Part shown: positions 35,222-46,418 of the stretch, in pieces
How the letters are laid out: each line of letters begins with the position of its first letter
How positions within the stretch are numbered: the first letter of the stretch is position 1
Origin: Lingula anatina
Lineage: Eukaryota; Brachiopoda; Lingulata; Lingulida; Lingulidae
NCBI RefSeq assembly: GCF_001039355.2
Contig: NW_019775070.1
Span: 218,772 to 282,771 of the forward strand
Direction: 5' to 3'
DNA: 64,000 bases
The notes under the pieces: generated by a model
Seen by the model: only the letters and a program-made list of their open reading frames with translations
What the model was told of the DNA's origin: nothing
Database searches by the model: none
Position numbers and translations under genes: made by a program

Positions 35222-36170
35222 GCGCATAACCAGCCAGAAAATTATCTGTGAATATATGATCCGGATCACCACCAAATACTAATCTGTTCCTTGGCCCACT
35301 TTTGACAATTCCTGAAAATTTCATCAAAATCGGTCCATAACTTTTTGAGTTATGTTGATGACAGAAAGACAGACAGACAAACAAACAAACAAACAGGGGT
35401 GAAGACATAACCTCCTTGGCGGAGGTAAATATTGCAGATACGCCGTTCGTCTATACAAGTTGGTCAAATATATATATATATATATATCCCGTAGTCCTGG
35501 TAGAGGGGAGGTCGGAGGTCAGTTCCCGTCGCGGTTCGTTTCCGTGTAAGCGTGCAAGCAGAAAAACGAGTGAACCGATAAATATCTCAAACAGTGATAA
35601 ATGCGTTGCAAACTTTGATAATTTGTGTGCTTAATCACTTTTAAGTAATCTCATGAATACTAAAGTTAAGATTAAAGATGCTGTTCTATACATTACTGAT
35701 CGCATTAGAAATTGTTTCGCTGAGATGTCCGTAAGCTAGTTAGTTAACAGCGATTTTTTTCGTCCTGTCGATCTTCCAGTTTTTGTTGTTTATTTAGGCG
35801 TTATATTTGATCAACTTGTAATATTTGACCCAAGTTTTTGGAGGTTTTCCTCTTTTATCTCTCGTTCCCCAGGTACTCTACAATGATGTGAGCCAAGTTG
35901 TATTCTGCGACTAGACGGACGGCATATCTGCAATATTTACCTCTTTCAAGGAGGTTATGTTTTCACCCCTGTTTGTTTTTTTGTCTGTCTTTCTGTCATC
36001 AACATAACTCAAAAAGTTGTGGATCGATTTTGATGAAATTTTCAGGAACTGTCAGAAGTGGGCCAAGGAACAGATGATTAGTATTTGGTGGTGATCCGGA
36101 TCAATAATCAATCAATAATCAATAAAAAATTGCTGCCTTGGCGGAGGTCTGCGCTCTTGGAGTCCTTTTC
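35222..36170. mobile_element. Inverted pair of a dispersed element (family 4)
   Basis: 35240-35455 (minus) and 35920-36165 (plus) are inverted copies about 85-90 percent alike. Shared strings include GATCCGGATCACCACCAAAT, CATAACTCAAAAAGTT-type sequence, a CAGACA/CAAACA tract and AACCTCCTTGGCGGAGGTAA. The family, with its GCGGAGGTCTGCGCTC terminus, is one I associate with many marine animal genomes. The copies are separated by about 465 bp, so a long hairpin is possible. Confidence 0.75.
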
Positions 36171-36399
36171 TAGTTTTCTTTTATAATGTACCGGTATGTT
36201 GGAAGGAAGGAAGGTGGGATGTATATGTGATTTCAAAATTGTGCAAAATTTCAAACTTGACACTTTTGTTGGTGTCCAGTATTTCCAGCACCCTGCGATA
36301 CATGCTGTCGTTAGGGGACTTGTGGTCAGGGTGATGCTTCCTGAATCCTTATGCATCCAGAGATATGTTACGGACATGAAGAGAAAAAGGCGGAATATC

Positions 36400-37851
36400 T
36401 GGTATAAATCACGTGTTTGACATAAGGCATAAGCTGAAAAATTTTCCTTGCTGTTTGCTTTGATCCAAAATAAATCAGATAATACAAGAAAAGACTACAA
36501 AAATATCCAATTTACAACCATGGAAAGCAGTCCATGTAAATTTATTGCATGCATTTTATTTTCTCACAAAATCCAACATCTTATTTCTACATTTTTGTTA
36601 CTTACAAAATACATTCCATAACCTGAACCTAACACATTAGGCAGACTGGAAATAATCTATTCCACACATCACAGACAAAGTATATTTTTGAGGAAATTGG
36701 AAAAAAACTAATTTGTTGGAATATTTCAATTATTACAATATCACAATCTTTGCTTTAAATATAAAACATTATGCCTGTCAGATGTGTACAACACCTACAT
36801 AATGCAAAAAGTAAATACTGAAAGGCATGTAGTGTGTGTTTTACAATCATTCAAAACGCTTTCCTGAAATTTCAACAATTTCTCTCTATCACCATATCTG
36901 TGAGGTATACTTTCTCCAAAACAGCTGAGCAAATTATTATCAATATAAACCTATTTAGGACTTTTTATATTTATACTTCTTATATTTACCATCATTGTCC
37001 CTCCATTATGAGAGTGGCAAAAAAGCAACTTTCTCAACATTTTTGCATGTAGTGTTTCTTGATGATTAAAAGAAAAGTATAAAATTACTAGGACTTATTT
37101 TTTAAGGAGTGGTATTCAGTGTATGAAGTGCCGTAAACATGGAATGATCAAACAGTAGTGTTCCAAGAAACAACCAGAGCAACCTTCTCCACAAGACACT
37201 GCTGAACCCATCACCTTGTGACTCTAATTATTGTTCCTCTTGAACAAATCTTATGCAATAGATGTTCCTCTTTGGTGGTAGCTGACACTTATGGAAATTC
37301 TGCCTATCAACTCTAATCTTGGAAGTTACAGGGATACTGAAAAGGGTCGATGCAGATAAATCATGGTAGATTCAAACATTTAATAGCTATCACATCTGCA
37401 AAACTGATATTATGCAAATTCAAATGAAAGCAGGTGCATACACAATATCCATCGGTCAATGTTTACATTATACACAGCCAGCAGTCATTGTAAGTCATCA
37501 CTGTATTTCTATGGACTGTTTTCTACTACTGCTACTATTTCCACTATTACTTCCATTACTACTAGAATCACTACAGTAACTACTACATCTGCCAACAAAA
37601 GCATAAATATAAATTTATATCAGAATTATCTTACATACTGTTTGTCAGCAGTTGGAATACTGTCAATGGTAAGAAGTAGAAAGTAACCCTGTAAGTTTTT
37701 TTTCTTTTCTTTGTTGATATAGGTTTGTTGATATTCTATTTCCCATACCAACCAGTTTAAACATATATTTGGACAAAGTTCCACAGAGAAATTCAAACCG
37801 AAAATTGGTCTTTACTTTAAGACAAAATTTCTTAGCCTACCTTCACCCCCA
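36400..37851. other. Intergenic, no gene recognised
   Basis: AT-rich, with an imperfect trinucleotide stretch (37525-37595). A short TTAAGACC/GGTCTTTACTT-like sequence just before the linker resembles fold-back family 2. No exon or RNA gene supported. Confidence 0.5.
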
Positions 37852-37893
37852 CGTAATAACTTCGTATAGCATACATTATACGAAGTTATACGA
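37852..37893. other. Unremoved loxP mate-pair linker (sequencing artefact)
   Basis: 37856-37889 is a perfect 34-bp loxP site: 13-bp inverted arms ATAACTTCGTATA and TATACGAAGTTAT around the spacer GCATACAT. With the flanking CGTA and ACGA the 42-base string is the reverse complement of the Roche/454 Titanium paired-end linker as I remember it. It ends four bases before the N gap. It is library adaptor, not genomic sequence. Confidence 0.95.
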
Positions 37894-37897
37894 TATA

Positions 37898-38499
37898 NNN
37901 NNNNNNNNNNNNNNNNNNNNNNNNNNNNNNNNNNNNNNNNNNNNNNNNNNNNNNNNNNNNNNNNNNNNNNNNNNNNNNNNNNNNNNNNNNNNNNNNNNNN
38001 NNNNNNNNNNNNNNNNNNNNNNNNNNNNNNNNNNNNNNNNNNNNNNNNNNNNNNNNNNNNNNNNNNNNNNNNNNNNNNNNNNNNNNNNNNNNNNNNNNNN
38101 NNNNNNNNNNNNNNNNNNNNNNNNNNNNNNNNNNNNNNNNNNNNNNNNNNNNNNNNNNNNNNNNNNNNNNNNNNNNNNNNNNNNNNNNNNNNNNNNNNNN
38201 NNNNNNNNNNNNNNNNNNNNNNNNNNNNNNNNNNNNNNNNNNNNNNNNNNNNNNNNNNNNNNNNNNNNNNNNNNNNNNNNNNNNNNNNNNNNNNNNNNNN
38301 NNNNNNNNNNNNNNNNNNNNNNNNNNNNNNNNNNNNNNNNNNNNNNNNNNNNNNNNNNNNNNNNNNNNNNNNNNNNNNNNNNNNNNNNNNNNNNNNNNNN
38401 NNNNNNNNNNNNNNNNNNNNNNNNNNNNNNNNNNNNNNNNNNNNNNNNNNNNNNNNNNNNNNNNNNNNNNNNNNNNNNNNNNNNNNNNNNNNNNNNNNN
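37898..38499. other. Assembly gap (602 N)
   Basis: Run of N; the right edge resumes in a C homopolymer. Translated frames across it are meaningless. Confidence 1.
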
Positions 38500-39495
38500 C
38501 CCCCCCCCCCACGTACATATGAAATATTGTGTCTGTTTTATAAAAAAGAGACATGTTATTTAATAAAAAAAAAAAAAAACCTTAAACCACTGCTTCCTTT
38601 CATTCAGTGGTTCACTATGTCAAATTTATTTTGAACTGAAGACTGAAATTTTCAGTCTTCACGTTGAGACCAAGTCTCGGTCTGAAGTTCTTTTCTGCAA
38701 CCACACCCAGAAAGGGTTCAACCCCTCTAAACTCCTGGAAACAGTTAATTCACAATCGGTATTGGTTTCTTAATCACATTTGGAATGCACAATTATGTTT
38801 TGGTACTCACTGCTAAGCTGGAAGTGATCACAACTTTTCATATAATATATTTTTTTTAGATGGCTACCCTCCATGATAATCTCTGAAGATTACCAATTTT
38901 AAATAAATAAAATAATTTGGAACAGATTCGTTACCCATTGGAAAACATGGGAAATTGTCGTGCACCCCAGGAAAATCCATTTATGACACTTTCCTCACCA
39001 AAATGAAGAGTTGTTATCCCATTAAGCGGGTGCAAGTGTAGACCTTACTTCATGGAGTTGCTCTCAGTATTGTTTTACCAATAACACTGAAAGTCAATAA
39101 CACTGAAAGAGTCTTTTTTGCCTCATTTGTTTTGTCAAATCTTTTACTGGATTCCAAGAGTGGCGAGGGCTTTTGTATCCCAACTTTGACTGTCAGATCA
39201 ATGATGTCTTCATGTGCACAACTTTGATGTCTGATATTTCCTTGTTTTATATTTTTTCATTGTATGTCTTTAAAATTGTATCATAATTAAGCATTAGTTC
39301 ACATGATTTCTCAGTGTGACTGAAGCTTCTGTATCCCATTTTTATTTAACAGGTCAAGGTTTTGGTGCATTCTGTCTCAAAGGTATGCAAGCATTTATCA
39401 CAAAAATCAGCCCAAACTTTTGCTTTCAGGCCTTACTCAAAACCACCTGTCCTAAAATCTTTCAGTGTAGAACTTGCTGCCTTGGCTTCCTTATT

Positions 39496-41725
39496 CTAGC
39501 CAGAGGGTGCATCAATTCTTGCCAGAATCCAATCAAAGATGTCCTGTCTCACTTCAGCACCATCATCATCGGGTTCATAGTGAAGCTGGTGGTAGTAACC
39601 ATCATAAAGCTGAAATGAAAAGATACACTTTTAGGGTGCATTTCCATAGATTTTAGATCGATCTATCCCCCTGGGGAGTCTCACTAGATTACTGTCAGAT
39701 AATCCGGCTTAAATGTCCGTCCTGCCTACTAAAAGCTGTAAGGGGGTAATTAACTTTTGTGCCCGTTCGGCTGACAGCTATTTAGCGTGAACACCCAGGG
39801 AGTTAGGTCGATCTAGTTGGATCGATCTAATCTCTGGGAATGGGGTCTTAGTTACCAATGTGTCCAATTTTCCTACCGGTCAAAATTAAATTGTCTGATG
39901 AATTTCAAATGGTCATTATAATAATGCACATTAAACAATAATCACATCTGATTTGAACCTGATAAAAAAACCTGCAGGCAACAAACAACACCCCACAAAT
40001 GCCTAGGCAGACAATATGGTATGTGAAGACTAAAAAAAGCAACATTTTGACATGCGATTTGCTGATCAATTAGTGAACTAGCATTCATGTGATACATCTG
40101 GGTCTTTGACTTTTATTCCTGGCATCAAGGCGTAAGTTACATTGACTGACATAGTAATTATAAAATTATAAAAAAACTATTATAAAAAATTTAAAAATAC
40201 AAAAAAAAAACAAAAAAAAAAAAATTGTATTTTCCAAAAACAGTAAGTAATTTGTAATATCTCCAATGCCAGACAACCGGCCTCCATTATCAGGATACAG
40301 GATACTGAACATAAGACACTTGAGCCTTGTTGATTACACAGGCGAGTTTTCAGTAATCTCTAGAACTCTGGATGATACCAGAAAGCACCTGCACTAATTC
40401 TTGAACTTCTCACCTGTGAAATATCTCTGTTATTCAGCCCTATTAATACAACTGCTCAGCAATTATACTCTCACCTGTTTTCTGGGTGATGATTTAGGTA
40501 AACAGACTTAAAGTTCTCTAGTGCCATGCAGCCATTTAATTCTTACTAGGTAAGTAATTTGCGCATCTACTTCTTGGAGTACCCCGCGGCGAGAATTAAC
40601 TACAGCTTTGGAAGTAACTGGCTCGTGCTGCCCGTAATTACGCCGTGGAGTATTCAGGGTACAGACCGTGATCACAAGATACCGCAAATAGATTTTTAGA
40701 AAATAGATTTTTCATGTGAACACAGCCTTAAATAAGTTTTAATTCAATCTCGGTGTGAACACGACTGACATCTTAATATACTATACCTTGATTGTCTTGT
40801 CTGTACTTTGAGCCTTCTCGTGGAGCATTTCTGACCCCTTGTGGTCAGTTATCCTGTCCCCAGTTCCATGAAGGACCAGAAATGGTGTGGTGACCGCGTG
40901 CAAGTTGGCCTCAATGGCTTTTAACCCTTTCAAGGCACTCACGCCAAACCTGTTTAATATAGTGTCAATAAAGAGAATTGACTGTAGTAAAGCAAGGGAA
41001 AAATTAACATTGTGTATAGAGAATAATCTCTCCTATCATAATGCATATTTTTCTATCAGTATGTTGTCTACTTACTTAACCATGATGCAACCTAAATAAA
41101 TTTTATTTATATAATGTCTTGCTCACCTTGCCTTCATTCCTCCCTGCCAAACCAGTGGATCTGCATTATACTTCTCTACCTGGGAAAAAAAATTATGGGG
41201 GTATGTACAGTAATTTACTCTTGATCATGTGATTGTACCTTCAAAGTTAGTTAAGGTTAAGCACTTCATTTACTTCCTATTTCTTGAAAATTAAAGAAAG
41301 CCACGCTGATTTTTTGCGGTAAACAGTAAAACTTTTACTTAAGAATTCAACTTGGATTATTAGTTATAATACGGCATAAGTAATTTTATATAAACAATAT
41401 TTATATCTAAAACTTCACAATATTAAGTTTCAGCTAAGAAAATGATAATCTCTAATAATATGTTAAAATATACTAAATAATCCATTTAAACTAATTTCCC
41501 CGTGAATCAATTTCAGATTATTCATGGGTCTTATACCAAAGCCCCAGACCTAAAAACATATATAGACTAAAGTTGAATAGTTTTAATGCTCAAACACATG
41601 CATACTGTTGAAGGTACCACTAACTCGGTGGGGCTAAGATACCAGTTGTGCAATTATGGCACTTTGTATTACAAACTATAAAATATGACACCTGAAATCT
41701 GAACATCACATATGCAAAATAAAAA

Positions 41726-41759
<34 letters not shown>

Positions 41760-44745
41760 TAATAATAAATAAATTAAAAATAAATAAATAAAATAATAAT
41801 AATAAATAAATAAAGAAAATAAAAACTGTTTTGCTAGCAAAATAGAACTAACAAAATACCATTTCTTGTGCTCTTGTGTTAAGAGTGCGATCAATAGTAG
41901 TCAGCTGCATTTGAGGAAATAACCAAGCTATCCAGTGAGCCAACCACAGCTGAAAAAAACATGCACATGCAAAAGCTGTTAAGTTTAAGCAAGCAAAGTT
42001 TGTTAGGCACTCTCTATTTAAATACAGATCCACTCTGCACCTAATTATTTTTAGCCAACTAAAAATAAAATTTCCTTTAAAATCAAATTCCTTGATATGA
42101 TCTAAAAATGATAGCATTTTTCATTTACAAAACCTTTAAAATGGCTAAAAATGAAATCAATATGCAAGAGTGGACCCCTCAGAAACCTCTCTAAAGAAGA
42201 AGTTGCAGCAGAGATATCTTGCAAAGGTAAGTCTTGTTCACATCAGTATTACCTTAGGCTGGTTTTAGGTTTAAATAAAACCACTACACACAAAACTGAC
42301 GAGTTATTCAATGGGCTACAGCCCAGCAATATGTCTATCTACAACGATTCAAATTAGAAATAACTTATCACTATTTGTGTTCACATGTTGGCAACAAATT
42401 TAATGTCAGTTGATGTGTTTAAGTAGTGGTCATATCTAAATCTTGAAACAGCCATTTGATCTTATTATGAAAACAAGACTACTTCTTCATCTTGCAAGCA
42501 CTTTCCTCTTTCAAAAGGATAAGGAATATCACCTACTTTGACCTTCAAAGAAATATGCTTCTTTGGCCTTCACCTTTGCAGCCTGACCTTCACCTTTGTG
42601 TAAGACTATTTGTCTGACAAATGAATAAATCAAAATAGTTTGGGAACTGAATTACTTGTTAGCTAAAATGCAATCTTTAATTTAGCAAGTAGTAGCGTTT
42701 TAACAAGAACAAATGATAAACTAACAAACACTTAACAAATTCTTCAAACTTGTAAAAATACAGCTCAAAAGCTTCAGTTCCCACAAAAAAAAATGTTTTT
42801 TTTTCTGGTAGAAAAACCACAAGGTCCAAAAGTTATATCTAGCAGGTAGCTCTGTGAATTGTTTTGAAACATCTAGGTTAAACATTAAGATAATTTATTA
42901 TAATAAGATTGCTACAAAGATGAAATATCAACACCTCATCAGTGAAAAAAAACTTCAATAATAAGATTGTAAGATGGAAATCATGTACTTACATAATTCA
43001 AAATATTATTTTATTTAGAAAAAAACCCACCAAAATGAAGTATGTTTTGGCATATTTAAAATGCATATTTTGCAAAATCTTAATGGTATATTTTTCCACT
43101 CCACACCTTGTGTGTTAAAAAACATCATGATCAACCTCATATTCATGGTTTCTTCCACTGATGAATTACACTCAAAAACACCAAAAGGAATGCAAACTTC
43201 ATAGTCTCTCTACAACACACCTAAAGATTAAGCTAAAAACAATCAGCACACAACAGGCACATAAACCACAGAAGATAATTCAGGATCCACATCCAAAGCC
43301 TACCACGTCTTTGTTCCTGCACATGTTATCATGTGGTAATTTCCCCAACTGAAGTTGGGGTGTCCATCTGGCAAGAATCTTAGCTAAAAACACCTGTTAA
43401 ATGATTGGAATTATGAAGAGAAAAAACTTCTTAAAAATTTCATGATGTATCTAGGTTATTGTAAGTTGTAAAAGACCTTGTTTAACACAAATGAATTAAA
43501 AGAGGCTGAAAATGCACCCTGTATTTTGGCTTATTTAAAATCAAAAGTAAATATAGGTTAAATTAAAGCCAGCCAAATATGGTTTATTATTATCTGAAGT
43601 TCAGGGTGTGCAAAATATAAACACTGCTTTATTGCATATCCCAATGATCATACTAATTACTCATAATTTTAGTACAGTGATTGGAATTTGTGGGTAACAG
43701 CTAAATACTCCTTATATGGTAAGAAAACTATACTGACTTTAAAAGGAGTGACATTGTCTGGATGAGGCACTACACTGGGTGCTATCAGGATCATCCCACG
43801 GAAATAATCAGGTCTTTCTAGAGTGGCCGTGATAGCCATTGCCCCTCCCTGAAAATAGTTAACCATGTTAACATTATACTATGTTGTTTTGAGACAAAAA
43901 AATTTAAGAATGTACTGTAAGTTATATATAGTTGGCCAGACTGAATTTTATCTGATTAAAAAATGAGTAAATTCCATGATTACATTGAAAAGGGCCTAGT
44001 AAATTGATCAATGATGATTTTGATTAATCAGAGTAAATTATATTTGCAAATAATGATTCCTAATTAGCATTAGTTAGTGTAAATTATTCATTTACATACA
44101 AATGAGTATTTGGCGGCATTGTATTGTAATGTAAATTAGATGCAGTTGACTGCTATTAATTTTTTATGATAAAATAATTAATAAAAATCAATGTATAAAT
44201 AGAAAGAGGAGTGAATTGACAATGACGATTTTGATTAATCAGAGTAAATTATATTTGCAATGAACTTGATATGGAAACACAACCCTTTGGATTTTCCAAG
44301 AGCAACACCTAAAATTTTTCTGACAATCTTTCAATTTGATAATAATTAAAGATTACCAGTGAATGTCCCAGTAAGAACAGTGGAATGTCTGGATACTTTT
44401 CCTTCATTTCATCACAGTGTTGAAAGATATCTTTAATGTAAATGGACCAATCTTCTAAGTCAACTCGTGTTCCTTCACTCTGCCCGTGGCCATCTGAAAT
44501 ATCACAAGAAGAATACCACAAAATTTAAGCCAACAAAATGAAGACAGTATTGAGCTACATGTATGTTGTATTGCTGTATCCATATGTAAGAGACTAGTAT
44601 ACAGAATGTGAAAGAGGATTGGTGAACAGAGAAAACTTTTTCAAGTGCAATACTATATCTTATGAATGCACAGTTCAATGCCACTGTCTTTAATTCATTT
44701 ATTTTAATTAAAATCATACAAGATATGTGAGTGTGCGTGTGTGTG

Positions 44746-44807
<62 letters not shown>

Positions 44808-45271
44808 CTCTTACAGCTATCATGGGAGAAGGTCAATACATCTTTGTCCGCCAGAGGCTCTGCTAGGATGTCGTACCACAAACAGTGCTCATTTAAACCA
44901 TGAGCAATGAACAACAGGGCTCTGGAAAAAAAGGGGGGAAAATTCATATAATTTGCCGTGGTGCCAGGCCTAAATTTCCCCATTATACTTTGATTATCAA
45001 ATAAAACATGATTCAACTTTATATGTTCGCACAAGTATTATACATGAAAGTTATTACGCTTTACAGAGGCTGAGATACACGGTACATATACCCAGCTGCG
45101 GTAGCCCACAACAAAACCGTCACGGTTTCCTAACCTCGGTTTCCGGCTGTCCTCTTTGAACTTCGTATCCCAATACTTGCAAAAGATTGTGTGGCCAACG
45201 TTGCTGACGAAATGAGGCACGGTGCTGTAGGGGACACCTTGAGGAGTTTGTTTTTCACTGGCCTGAGTCAT
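39496..45271 (-). CDS. MGLL: Monoglyceride lipase, 303 aa, complete, 8 coding exons
   Basis: Alpha/beta-hydrolase that cleaves monoacylglycerols, including the endocannabinoid 2-arachidonoylglycerol in vertebrates, to fatty acid and glycerol. Exons: 45271-45135, 44921-44815, 44493-44357, 43848-43738, 43393-43304, 41179-41127, 40949-40787, 39609-39496. All junctions are GT-AG and phase-consistent. It opens MTQASEKQTPQGVPYSTVPH, matching the TPQ..PY...PH start of vertebrate MGLL. Then come the HG oxyanion loop (AHGLNEH), HDSYGHGQSEG, and nucleophile GHSLGG (Ser about 126). The acid is in LHGTGD (Asp about 243) and the base in YYHQLH (His about 273), each four beyond the human 303-aa form. The exon at 43738-43848 encodes 37 residues, the same length as the human segment. 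An alternative in-frame ATG at 45349 would add 26 residues. AATAAA (minus) lies at 39346-39341. Loop residues LN replace the usual AG before EH. Confidence 0.95.
39632..39850. mobile_element. Fold-back element in MGLL last intron
   Basis: Arms GGGTGCATTTCCATAGATTT..AGATCGATCT and the inverted copy of AGATCGACC..GGATCGATCTAATCT..GGGAATGGGGTC bracket a GC-richer centre. It looks like a MITE-type remnant. Confidence 0.5.
41180..43303. other. Large MGLL intron
   Basis: No exon or RNA gene seen; AT-rich with the low-complexity tract described separately. Confidence 0.6.
41722..41818. repeat. (AAAT)n-rich low-complexity tract
   Basis: Imperfect AAAT/AAT repeats in an MGLL intron. Confidence 0.85.
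44749..44804. repeat. (GA)n microsatellite beside an MGLL donor
   Basis: About 27 GA units, starting within ten bases of the donor (44813-44814) of MGLL exon 2. In the transcript this is a CU-rich tract immediately downstream of the 5' splice site. Confidence 0.95.
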
Positions 45272-45675
45272 GATCGTTCTAGCTTGGGTACTTTCTCTTC
45301 TACCATATGCGGAAATGGTACACGACAACAAATTTGACCCGACCTTCAAATGACATTAACCCTTGGTGCGTATGAATATATGTATTGGAAATATTGTTTA
45401 TTTATGTCTAAATTTGGAGCACTTACCCAATAATAGTTATTAGTTCTTCAGGATTTTAAGTAAAATCCAAGATGAAGTTGTACTAATCAAATAAAGTGAA
45501 ATAAAAGTCCGTTTTTGTTGCACTATTTTGAATAATGGCATGTACATGCAAGTTCGTTATGAGGCACCGGTAAGAATGAAAGATCATTGTGGTGGTTTGG
45601 CCGATGGTTGACAGTATCATGCGGTAGTTTCTTGCTAAAATGGGATTATTCTAGGGAGACATTTTTTAACCCAAA
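45272..45675. promoter_or_regulatory. Divergent promoter region of MGLL and SLC2A13-like genes
   Basis: Only 404 bp separate the two start codons on opposite strands, so the promoters and both leaders must share this interval unless upstream exons exist. No obvious TATA-plus-initiator pair stands out. A consensus minus-strand donor (GTAAGTGC, 45426-45419) hints at a further non-coding MGLL exon from 45427. Confidence 0.6.
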
Positions 45676-46084
45676 ATGGAACGCCCAAATACCCTTGGGC
45701 ATGACTCGGACGACGACTCTGCGCTAAGAATGGACCGCATCAGGCAAGAACAACGAACTCCAGCGTTTGTTTACGTTTTGACACTGTTCTCAGCAATCGG
45801 TGGATTCCTCTTTGGGTATGACACAGGGGTGGTTTCAGGAGCAATGATCCTCTTGCGAGAAGAGTTCCGCCTGGACTCCCTGTGGCAGGAACTTATAGTG
45901 AGTGTAACGATAGGAGCGGCCGCCGTGTTTGCCTTAGTTGGCGGTGTGTTGAATGACAGTTTCGGTCGCAAGCCTGTTATCGTTACGGCCAGCCTAATCT
46001 TTACAGTGGGGTCCATAATTATGGGGCTCGCCATTGACAAGTATATGCTGCTTGCAGGACGCATTGTGGTCGGCATTGCAATAG
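45676..46084 (+). CDS. SLC2A13: SLC2A13-like transporter, first coding exon
   Basis: Major-facilitator sugar-transporter family; SLC2A13 (HMIT) couples H+ to myo-inositol import. The ATG at 45676 has an A at -3 and G at +4 and an in-frame TAA nine bases upstream, so the start is secure. The exon encodes 136 residues plus one base: a short acidic N-terminus (MERPNTLGHDSDDDSALRMD), TM1 with FLFGYDTGVVSGAMILL, TM2, the loop-2 signature NDSFGRKP, TM3, and TM4 starting LAGRIVVGIAIG. Donor is GTATGT. The next exon is either 51543-51702 or 53815-53971. Downstream exons run past the right edge, so the protein is partial here (about 352 residues visible). Confidence 0.95.
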
Positions 46085-46239
46085 GTATGTCTATCAAGAT
46101 GTAAGGTTATCATGGTCTAATAAATTTCATTGCCACTAATATCTTGGGAAGCAAGATTTAAGGTGATGAATACTTGTACATACACGTATCTGTACAGTGT
46201 ATCTGCATATACACACTGTACATGTACTTATACCTATCC

Positions 46240-46418
46240 TGGGGTAACGCTAACACTTGCCAATTTATCCAAATGCTAAAACTGACTCAAATTTGCTAAA
46301 CAAAAAGGGCTTGATTTGGCTTGTTTTAGTCAAATTATAATCATTTGGATAACAAATTGACAAAAAAGTGGTGATTTGGCTAAGCGAAAAAAAAAAAAAA
46401 ATTGCTAGCACTACCCCA
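46240..46418 (+). mobile_element. Fold-back MITE (family 5), 179 bp
   Basis: Terminal inverted repeats TGGGGTAACGCTAACA and (reverse complement) TGGGGTAGTGCTAGCA, with inner inverted copies of CCAATTTATCCAAATG. CCTATC occurs on both sides, with one extra base on the left, a possible target-site duplication. No coding capacity. Confidence 0.7.

Noticed and set aside
35196-35408. 70-aa minus-strand ORF rich in CLFVCLSFC
   Set aside because: It lies inside a dispersed non-autonomous element and comes from its CAGACA/CAAACA tract.
37852-37893. loxP as a natural recombination site or evidence of a transgenic animal
   Set aside because: The flanking bases complete a mate-pair linker and it abuts a scaffold gap; a library artefact is the simplest reading.
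37769-38563. Apparent 264-aa and 222-aa open frames
   Set aside because: They run through the N gap and the loxP linker; the residues are undetermined and the frames are artefacts.
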